Shown here: piece after piece, positions 57,748-64,000 of the stretch | Layout of the letters: each line of letters opens with the position of its first letter | Numbering within the stretch: the stretch's first letter is position 1 | Source of the DNA: Gillisella vitis | Lineage (GTDB): Bacteria; Pseudomonadota; Alphaproteobacteria; Rhizobiales; Rhizobiaceae | DNA length: 64,000 bases | NCBI RefSeq assembly: GCF_021559775.1 | Contig: NZ_CP056047.1 | Coordinates: 1-64,000 of the forward strand | Reading direction: 5' to 3' | Program-made: the position numbers and the translations under genes | Notes under the pieces: model-generated | Told to the model about the DNA's origin: nothing | The model's input: the letters and a program-made list of their open reading frames with translations, nothing else | Databases searched by the model: none

Positions 57748-58635
57748 ATGAGCGCCTCCGAAAGCCAAACCCAGGCCCGCCTTCTTGCGCAGGCGTTGCC
57801 CTTCATGCAGCGCTATGAAAACAAGACGATTGTCGTGAAATATGGTGGCCATGCCATGGGCGACGCAGAATTGGGCCGGGCCTTTGCCGCCGATATCGCG
57901 CTGCTGAAACAGTCCGGCGTCAATCCGATTGTTGTGCATGGCGGTGGCCCGCAGATCGGCGCAATGCTGACCAAGATGGGGATCGAATCGAAATTCGAAG
58001 GTGGCTTGCGCGTCACCGACCAGAAAACCGTCGAAATCGTTGAAATGGTGCTGGCCGGATCGATCAACAAGGAAATCGTCGCGCTGATCAACCAGACCGG
58101 CGAATGGGCGATTGGGCTCTGCGGCAAGGACGGCAATATGGTATTTGCCGAAAAAGCCAAGAAGACCGTGATTGACCCCGATTCGCATATTGAGCGGGTT
58201 CTGGACTTGGGCTTTGTCGGTGAAGTGGTCGAGGTCGATCGCACGCTGCTCGATCTCCTGGCGAAATCCGAAATGATCCCGGTCATCGCCCCCGTTGCCC
58301 CCGGTCGGGACGGGCATACCTATAATATCAATGCCGATACCTTTGCCGGTGCCATTGCCGGTGCTCTGCGGGCCGACCGCCTGCTGTTTCTGACCGATGT
58401 CCCTGGTGTACTGGACAAGAATGGCGAGCTATTCAAGGAATTGTCGGTCGCCCAGGCCCGCGCCTTGATCAAGGATGGCACGATTTCCGGTGGCATGATC
58501 CCCAAGGTCGAAACCTGCATCGACGCGATCAATGCCGGCGTGCATGGTGTTGTCATCCTGAACGGCAAGACGGCGCATTCCGTGCTGTTGGAAATCTTCA
58601 CGGAACATGGCGCGGGTACGCTGATCGTGCCTTGA
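57748..58635 (+). CDS. argB: Acetylglutamate kinase
   Basis: ArgB phosphorylates N-acetylglutamate in arginine synthesis and is commonly inhibited by arginine and relieved by PII in other bacteria. The 295-residue protein has KYGGHAMGD and VVHGGGPQI at the N-terminus, and a C-terminal [16 protein letters not shown] segment. An N-terminal helix ([20 protein letters not shown]) is the type linked to arginine-sensitive, hexameric enzymes. The PII-modifying glnD is in the same window. Confidence 0.97.
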   Translation: MSASESQTQARLLAQALPFMQRYENKTIVVKYGGHAMGDAELGRAFAADIALLKQSGVNPIVVHGGGPQIGAMLTKMGIESKFEGGLRVTDQKTVEIVEMVLAGSINKEIVALINQTGEWAIGLCGKDGNMVFAEKAKKTVIDPDSHIERVLDLGFVGEVVEVDRTLLDLLAKSEMIPVIAPVAPGRDGHTYNINADTFAGAIAGALRADRLLFLTDVPGVLDKNGELFKELSVAQARALIKDGTISGGMIPKVETCIDAINAGVHGVVILNGKTAHSVLLEIFTEHGAGTLIVP

Positions 58636-58692
58636 AGCTATGCAATCAGGCCTTCGGCGCCGCGCTGAATCAAGCACGGCGCCGATCCGGCA

Positions 58693-59592
58693 TCAGAGTC
58701 TTTCCGTGACGGCTTCTGCTAGCGGAATAGCGGGTTGCGCACCAGCTTTCAGGCAGGCCAGGGACCCGGCGACGGCAGCGCGGTGCAGCGCCTCCTCGAA
58801 GGCAAAGCCCGCGTCTAGACCAGCGGCCAGATAACCGCAGAAGGTGTCCCCGGCACCGACAGTATCGACCGGCTCGATGGTCAAGCCGGATGCACGCTCA
58901 ATCTTGCCATCGCGTATGGCGATGACGCCTTCGGCGCCCAGCGTCACGATTAGGATTTGGCCGGTTTCGCCATGTAGGCGGACAAGCGCGGCTTCGCGTT
59001 CCGCAGCCCCCATGTTGGTCTCACCAGCCAGCCGCTCGAATTCGGTTTCATTGGCAATGACGATATCGGCCATTCGTCCGAGGCGCGCGGCCTCCTCGGT
59101 TAGTGGGGCGATATTGAGGATGCTGCGGATCCCGGCAGCCTTTGCTTCATGCAGGGCGGTTTCGACGGCTGCGGCTGGAATTTCCAATTGCAGCACGAGA
59201 CTGTCAGTGCGAGTCATGGTCTTGATGGCGGCGCTGGCATCGGCGCTGGTCAGGCTGCCATTGGCGCCGGGAACGACCGCAATCATGTTCTCGCCGTCAC
59301 CGCCGACGAGAATGAGTGCGGTTCCGGTTGCCTCCGCTACGGTCTTGACGCTGTCGAGATCCGTTCCGCTTTCCTCCAGAAGCGCCAGTGCAGGGGCGGC
59401 GAACCCGTCCTTGCCGACCGCACCGGCCATCCGCACCTGGGCGCCTGCGCGGCGTGCAGCAAGCGCCTGATTGGCGCCCTTGCCGCCGGCTGCCGTGGCA
59501 AAGCCGTTGCCGGCCACTGTCTCACCTGGCTTGGGCAGACGGCTGGTGGTCGCGATGAGATCCATGTTGATGGAGCCGAAAACGGTAATCAT
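58693..59592 (-). CDS. rbsK: Ribokinase
   Basis: Ribokinase phosphorylates ribose at O5, linking nucleoside breakdown to the pentose phosphate pathway. The 299-residue PfkB-family protein has FGSINMDLIATTSRLPKPGE and GGKGANQALAARRAGAQ at the N-terminus and the catalytic anion hole DTVGAGDTFCGYL. The nucleoside hydrolase at 44864 would supply ribose. There is no ribose transport operon nearby. Confidence 0.93.
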   Translation of the reverse strand: MITVFGSINMDLIATTSRLPKPGETVAGNGFATAAGGKGANQALAARRAGAQVRMAGAVGKDGFAAPALALLEESGTDLDSVKTVAEATGTALILVGGDGENMIAVVPGANGSLTSADASAAIKTMTRTDSLVLQLEIPAAAVETALHEAKAAGIRSILNIAPLTEEAARLGRMADIVIANETEFERLAGETNMGAAEREAALVRLHGETGQILIVTLGAEGVIAIRDGKIERASGLTIEPVDTVGAGDTFCGYLAAGLDAGFAFEEALHRAAVAGSLACLKAGAQPAIPLAEAVTERL

Positions 59593-59678
59593 GGGCGCAC
59601 TCCTGACGATGCTGCTTGAACGATGCGGGCCTGAAGGAAACCGGTCCGACTGATTCGGGTTCTGTTTTGCGGCAGTGA

Positions 59679-60917
59679 TCAGTCTTCGTCAACAAGGCGC
59701 AGCTTGAGAAGACCCGTCCGGCTCTCGACGCTAGCATCTGTTTGTGGTGCTGGCTTTGCCGTCGGATCGGGCGCGCTGGCAAAATCCATCGCCTCTATTC
59801 TGGCACTGCGCCGATTGAGCTTGTCGGTCGAGGTCAGGATCATCTCGACATCTTTCTGGGCGGCCAGGAAATGGCTTTGCAGCTTGCGGGTCCGCTCGTC
59901 GAGCCGCCCGAGATCCTCCATCAGATGGATGACCTCGCCCTGGATCAGATGAGCCTGTTCGCGCATGCGCTGATCCTTCAACACGGCCTGGATGACCTGG
60001 ATCGACAGCATCAGCAGGGAGGGCGAAACGATCACCACCCGCAGCTTATGGGCGCGCTGGACGATCCCCTCGAAATTCTCGTGGATCTCCGCAAAGATCG
60101 ATTCGGATGGGACAAACAGGAAGGCGGTATCCTGTGTTTCACCGTGCATCAGGTATTTCTCGGCAATATCCTTGAGATGCACCTCCATATCGCGCCGAAA
60201 CTGCTGGCCAGCGAGTTTTTTCTGTTCTGGCGTCGTCCCGTCGCGGATGGCGTTCCAGGCTTCGAGTGGAAATTTGGCGTCGATCACCAGCGGCGGCTGA
60301 CCGTTCGGCATCCGGATGGTGCAATCGGGCCTTGATCCGTTGGAGAGCGTGTCCTGGAAGGCGTAGGCGCCCATCGGCAGGCCATCGGCTATAATGGTTT
60401 CCATCCGTGCCTGACCGAAGGCGCCGCGCGTCTGCTTGTTGGACAGAATGGCCTGCAACCCGACCACATCCTTTGCCAGGGACTGGATGTTGTTCTGCGC
60501 GGCATCGATAACCGCCAGCCGTTCCTGCAGGATACGCAGATTGTCATGGGTGGATTTCGTCTGTTCGGTAATCGTGCTTCCCAAGCGATGGGTCATGCCG
60601 TCCAGTCGCTCGTTGATGCTGCGGTTGAACTCCGATTGCCGGGCGCCGAACAGGTCCGTCATGGTGGCAAGCCGGCCCTGCATTTCGGCTTGCGCCTGCA
60701 TCAAGGCCTCGAGACGTCGATCCTCGCTTGCCTGCCGCTCGGCGGCAATCGCGGCTCCGAGGTCGAAATCTTCCTTTTGTCGAAGTTTTAAACAGAGCCG
60801 CAGCCAGAGAGCAGCGAGCACGATCACGGCCAGGATTAGCGCCACGGCGCCGAAGCTGAACTGGTTTTCACCATAGGCCAGTGCGGGTCTGCTGAGGGCG
60901 GAAAGCATTTGGTTCAT
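59679..60917 (-). CDS. rmuC: DNA recombination protein RmuC
   Basis: RmuC limits recombination at inverted repeats. The 412-residue protein has an N-terminal membrane segment (about 22-43), a predicted coiled-coil from about residue 60 to 150, and the RmuC nuclease-like domain (QTRGAFGQARMETIIADGLP, then DAKFPLEAWNAIRDG). The C-terminal 40 residues are low complexity. The start at 60917 is an ATG (MNQML) just upstream of the anchor. It is monocistronic, after a long gap from flgE. Confidence 0.93.
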   Translation of the reverse strand: MNQMLSALSRPALAYGENQFSFGAVALILAVIVLAALWLRLCLKLRQKEDFDLGAAIAAERQASEDRRLEALMQAQAEMQGRLATMTDLFGARQSEFNRSINERLDGMTHRLGSTITEQTKSTHDNLRILQERLAVIDAAQNNIQSLAKDVVGLQAILSNKQTRGAFGQARMETIIADGLPMGAYAFQDTLSNGSRPDCTIRMPNGQPPLVIDAKFPLEAWNAIRDGTTPEQKKLAGQQFRRDMEVHLKDIAEKYLMHGETQDTAFLFVPSESIFAEIHENFEGIVQRAHKLRVVIVSPSLLMLSIQVIQAVLKDQRMREQAHLIQGEVIHLMEDLGRLDERTRKLQSHFLAAQKDVEMILTSTDKLNRRSARIEAMDFASAPDPTAKPAPQTDASVESRTGLLKLRLVDED

Positions 60918-61367
60918 AGGCGCAATCTAGCAGGTTTGTTGATGAAGGCTAGATCAAATCGTGAACAAATTCTGTGGTGCCACCAGTTTTTCGGCAAGGA
61001 CATCGCCAGGAATTCTATCAAATATTTCGAAAATCAAAATTGCTGGAGTTGTCAGGCCTGCGTTGAAGAGACCGAAAAGCCGTTATCGCGCCCATTAACG
61101 CCAGCGGTTTCGCCTGTTTCAGATGCCCCCAAGCGAGGGCAGGGCTGCCAGCCATCGCCCATTTTGCCGTCTCCATTTCATTTCCTCGATTCGCAGGGCG
61201 TGCAGCTGCATGGCCAAGCATTCTCCAAGGTCGTTTCAACCCAGTGAATCTGCGGCTGGATTTAAAATATGGAAATAAAATCAAATGAATAGAAAAGCCG
61301 TAAGCCTCACACAAGTTTTTATAGACATCAATTCGCTACGACAACAATTATACAGAAAGACCGTTAT
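60918..61367. other. Long intergenic region between rmuC and flgE-like gene
   Basis: These 450 bases contain a minus-strand open frame (61018-61314, up to 98 codons) without family resemblance or ribosome binding site. The last 130 bases before flgE are AT-rich and should contain its promoter. I do not see the TAAA-N15-GCCGATAA pattern of sigma-28. Confidence 0.4.
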
Positions 61368-62603
61368 ATGTCTCTTGCATCTGCAATGAACTCATCGGTA
61401 TCGGGGCTGACGGCGCAGTCCAATAAACTCACCTCCATCGGGGATAATATTTCCAATACGAGCACGACCGGCTACAAAGGCACGGAGACTGCGTTTTCCA
61501 GTTTGGTGAATGGCGGAACGACTTCGACGACCACCCAAACAGTGTCCCAGTCGGGTGATCTCGAGTCGACCTCGTCGGAGACGGATCTGGCGATCGACGG
61601 TGACGGATATTTCGTTGTGCAGGATGATGAGGGTGATGTTTTCCTGACCCGTCAGGGCGACTTCGAGATTGACGAGGATGGTTACCTTGTGAACTCATCC
61701 GGCTATACGCTGCTGGGCTATTCTTACGACAACGGCGAACCGGCTTCTGTCATCAATGGTTTCGACGGTCTTGAACCGGTGAAAATCGACACCAGCGAGG
61801 TCACGGCGTCGGCCACGACCTCCGGCGAAGTCAGCGGGAACCTGGAGAGCGATAAAGAAGTCGTTTCTGGGGATACACCGTCTTCGAACTCCGCGGATGC
61901 TACCTACACGGCGAAGTCTTCGATCGTCACGTATGACGAACAAGGTGCCTCCACCCAATACGACATTTATTTTACCAAGACCGATGACGATGAGTGGGAA
62001 GTTTCGATCTACCGCAACGATGAGGCTAATGACGATGATGACGGAACCAGCTTCCCCTATGACAATGGTGAACTAGGCTCGACAACATTGACCTTCGATA
62101 GCGCAGGGGAGTTGGAAGACGGCAGCACGAGCACCCTGTCCTTCACCGATTCCGAGACAGGCCTTACGATTGATCTGGATTTTTCGGATATCACCCAGAC
62201 GGCCACCTCCACCAGCATAGAGGGTAGCGCAAACGGCAGTGCTGCCAGCAGTTCGTCCGACTACACGATCGGCAGTGATGGCGTTATCAGCACCGTATCT
62301 TCCGACGGAACCACAACAGATACCTACAAGATTGCGCTTGCCACCGTTGCCAGCCCTGACAACCTCGAGGAGGTTGGCGGCACTGCCTATAAGGTGGATG
62401 CCGATTCCGGTACCGTCGTCGTCGGCTTTGCTGGCACAGGCAGCTTCGGCACCATCGAATCCAGCACGCTGGAAAGCTCAAACGTCGACCTTGCGTCTGA
62501 ACTGTCGGACATGATCGCCGCTCAGCGCGCCTATAGCGCTAACTCCAAGGTGTTCCAGACGGCAGCCGACATGCTCGACACCGTCATCAACATGGTCCGG
62601 TAA
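61368..62603 (+). CDS. flgE: Flagellar hook protein, FlgE-like, isolated from other flagellar genes
   Basis: The 411-residue protein shows the hook/rod N-terminal signature (ASAMNSSVSGLTAQSNKLTS with ISNTSTTGYKGTETAFSSL) and the matching C-terminus (SDMIAAQRAYSANSKVFQTA). The middle is rich in Asp, Ser and Thr, as in rhizobial FlgE. GAAAG precedes the ATG. No other flagellar gene is present within the window, which is unusual because flgE normally sits in a large flagellar cluster. It may be a second, specialised hook protein or a moved gene. Confidence 0.88.
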   Translation: MSLASAMNSSVSGLTAQSNKLTSIGDNISNTSTTGYKGTETAFSSLVNGGTTSTTTQTVSQSGDLESTSSETDLAIDGDGYFVVQDDEGDVFLTRQGDFEIDEDGYLVNSSGYTLLGYSYDNGEPASVINGFDGLEPVKIDTSEVTASATTSGEVSGNLESDKEVVSGDTPSSNSADATYTAKSSIVTYDEQGASTQYDIYFTKTDDDEWEVSIYRNDEANDDDDGTSFPYDNGELGSTTLTFDSAGELEDGSTSTLSFTDSETGLTIDLDFSDITQTATSTSIEGSANGSAASSSSDYTIGSDGVISTVSSDGTTTDTYKIALATVASPDNLEEVGGTAYKVDADSGTVVVGFAGTGSFGTIESSTLESSNVDLASELSDMIAAQRAYSANSKVFQTAADMLDTVINMVR

Positions 62604-62648
62604 CGGATCGCAGATCTATCGGCTGTCATCTCTCTGAACGCATGGAAA

Positions 62649-62712
62649 GATTATGCAGCAGATATAAGGCGTTACAGCGTCGCGTGCCATATATGCCGCA
62701 CGGCGCTGTCAG
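62649..62712. repeat. Partial RIME-like element
   Basis: It has ATTATGCAGCAGATATAAGG then ACAGCG...CGCTGT (62674-62679 with 62704-62709) around CCATATATG. It matches the right-hand part of the copy at 8654; the left palindrome is truncated. Confidence 0.65.
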
Positions 62713-62790
62713 AGGAGCAAAGGAAAGGCCCATTCCTTTACCAGCGCGCCACGCTTGATCGCCGTCGCTCATTCCGATGGCGATTCCCGG

Positions 62791-62824
62791 AAAACCTGCC
62801 GTGTGCCCGCACGGCAGGTTTTTC
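62791..62824. terminator. Bidirectional terminator between flgE and the LOG gene
   Basis: A 13-bp stem AAAACCTGCCGTG/CACGGCAGGTTTT with a 6-base loop and a T-run continues to 62824. It ends both convergent transcripts. Confidence 0.9.
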
Positions 62825-62853
62825 CTTTTTTCCGTATAGGTCTTCACATACGA

Positions 62854-63732
62854 TCACGCGGTTTCAGCCGTTTCGATTTCATACCGCCGGGCGATGATAT
62901 CCCAGGCCTCGTCAGCGGTTTCGACAAAGCTCAACAGCTTGACATCGTCGGGTGCAATGGTTCCGAACTCCGCCAGGCTGTCGAAATCAATGATCCTGTG
63001 CCAGAATTCCCGACCGAACAGGATGAGCGGAATCGGTGCCATACGCTTGGTCTGGATCAGCGTCACCGCCTCGAACATCTCGTCCAGCGTGCCGAAACCG
63101 CCGGGAAAGACGACGATTGCCTTGGCCCGCATCAGGAAATGCATCTTGCGGATGGCAAAATAGTGGAAGTTGAAGGACAGGTCCGGCGTCACGAACGCAT
63201 TGGGCGCCTGTTCATGCGGCAGCACGATGTTCAACCCGATCGATGGCGCACCGACGTCGGCGGCGCCGCGATTTCCCGCTTCCATCACACCTGGCCCACC
63301 GCCGGTGACGATCACATATTCCTGATAGTCGAACCGTGCCGCGTATTGGCTGCATTGCCGGGCAAAGGCGCGGGCCTCGTCATAAAATACCGATGCGGCT
63401 TCGAGATTACGCCGCTGTATGTCGTTGCGCGCCGCCCAGGCGGATTGGCCGGGTGCCGGAATGCGTGCGCCGCCAAACATCACCACGGTGGATTTGATGC
63501 CCCGTTCGGAAAGCACCATTTCGGTTTTCAGCAATTCCAGTTGCAGACGCACCGGGCGCAATTCTTCCCGGCACAAAAAATCGTCATCGGCATAGGCGAG
63601 GCGATAGGACGGCGACAGGGTCTGCGGCGTCTGCGGAACGATCCTGGCATTTTGCCGATCCGTCTGGTTGTCCTTCAGCGGCGCCCAGCTGCCATCCGTC
63701 TTTCGCCGTTTTCCATTGCGCATCTTCGCCAT
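62854..63732 (-). CDS. LOG-family protein (cytokinin riboside 5'-monophosphate phosphoribohydrolase type)
   Basis: LOG proteins hydrolyse nucleoside 5'-monophosphates to a free base and ribose phosphate. The 292-residue protein has the glycine-rich GGGPGVMEAGNRGA and the PGGFGTLDEMFE motif that form the substrate site. An unusual basic N-terminal tail and linker (about 90 residues) precede the domain. The ATG at 63732 has a good AAAGG site; ATG 63747 and GTG 63759 are alternatives. Whether it makes active cytokinin or just recycles nucleotides is unknown. Confidence 0.88.
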   Translation of the reverse strand: MAKMRNGKRRKTDGSWAPLKDNQTDRQNARIVPQTPQTLSPSYRLAYADDDFLCREELRPVRLQLELLKTEMVLSERGIKSTVVMFGGARIPAPGQSAWAARNDIQRRNLEAASVFYDEARAFARQCSQYAARFDYQEYVIVTGGGPGVMEAGNRGAADVGAPSIGLNIVLPHEQAPNAFVTPDLSFNFHYFAIRKMHFLMRAKAIVVFPGGFGTLDEMFEAVTLIQTKRMAPIPLILFGREFWHRIIDFDSLAEFGTIAPDDVKLLSFVETADEAWDIIARRYEIETAETA

Positions 63733-64000
63733 CTTCGAACCTTTCATCTCTTGCCGCACTGCTGCATGATCCCGTCAATCGAGTGGGATTTATGACGGCG
63801 GCGGCGCTTTCTGCCGACGGACGTCTCGCATCCATGTGGTGATCAAAGCTGCGGCACCGCCTTGGAAAACATGCGCGCGAAAGGACGCTGAATGGTTCCC
63901 AAGGGCAAGCCAATGCGTTAGAGGAAATCACCAGTTTATCAACGCAGGACCGATGGCATCGGGACTTGACGTTAGCCAATGAAGTTTAAGGAATCCTCAT
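63733..64000. other. Terminal intergenic region
   Basis: No gene, tRNA or repeat could be supported here. A 17-codon plus-strand frame at 63792 is too short to judge. The next gene presumably starts beyond the window. Confidence 0.5.

Noticed and set aside
61018..61314. Minus-strand frame of 98 codons upstream of flgE
   Set aside because: It has no family resemblance, no ribosome binding site and mixed third-position GC.
1..64000. CRISPR arrays, insertion sequences, prophage or rRNA operons
   Set aside because: No regularly spaced repeats, transposase or integrase motifs, or rRNA sequences were seen on either strand.

Overview
The window is a gene-dense, high-GC chromosomal segment from an alphaproteobacterium of the Rhizobiaceae (Rhizobium, Agrobacterium or Allorhizobium type). 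The evidence is the gene set itself: a Mur-type Fur regulator, the ornithine-lipid pair olsB and olsA, a PhrR/PraR-type repressor next to lnt, the DUF1150-Hsp20 pair, an ihfB/hrcA/grpE/rpoN/lpt arrangement and RIME-like intergenic repeats. Position 1 is the ATG of dnaA, so the window probably starts at the numbering origin of a chromosome. No rRNA, IS element, prophage or CRISPR array was seen. Nearly all of it is core genome.

Layout. 1-2.7 kb: dnaA and an EamA transporter. 2.7-6.5 kb (minus): rph, a VOC protein, rdgB, hemW and a methyltransferase as one tight run. 6.7-8.6 kb: hrcA-grpE heat-shock genes. 8.9-14.2 kb (minus): lptC-lptA-lptB, rpoN, hpf and ptsN, which combine LPS transport with the sigma-54 and PTS-Ntr module. 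14.6-18.4 kb: ihfB, a LapA-type membrane protein, then two RNA methyltransferases and lspA joined by ATGA overlaps. 18.8-29.7 kb: a hybrid histidine kinase, olsB, a broken LysR remnant, mutS, glnD, murJ and a VOC gene. 29.8-34.9 kb: trpS, a Usp protein, an Nfu protein, tsaB, rimI, mur/fur and olsA. 35-43.6 kb: miaB-phoH-ybeY-tlyC, lnt, phrR/praR, metK and trmB.

43.8-51.7 kb is more accessory: DUF1150 and Hsp20, a nucleoside hydrolase, an SDT1-type nucleotidase, a secreted EF-hand protein, a methyl-accepting chemotaxis protein, tRNA-Arg(ACG) and a sensor kinase. 52-55.3 kb is the conserved rpmH-rnpA-yidC-engB run. Next comes a cassette of an ECF sigma factor, its RskA-like anti-sigma factor and a secreted fasciclin protein, lying between engB and argB. 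The window ends with rbsK, rmuC, an isolated flagellar hook gene (flgE-like) and a LOG-family gene.

The most interesting items are the SigK/RskA/fasciclin cassette, the orphan hook-protein gene, the dispersed RIME-like palindromic repeats, a perfect palindrome placed inside a candidate promoter between rpoN and hpf, stem-loops in front of metK, the small heat-shock gene and the nucleotidase gene, and a frameshifted LysR fragment between olsB and mutS. I found no system here that I can firmly call new. All family names come from motif reading without a database search.
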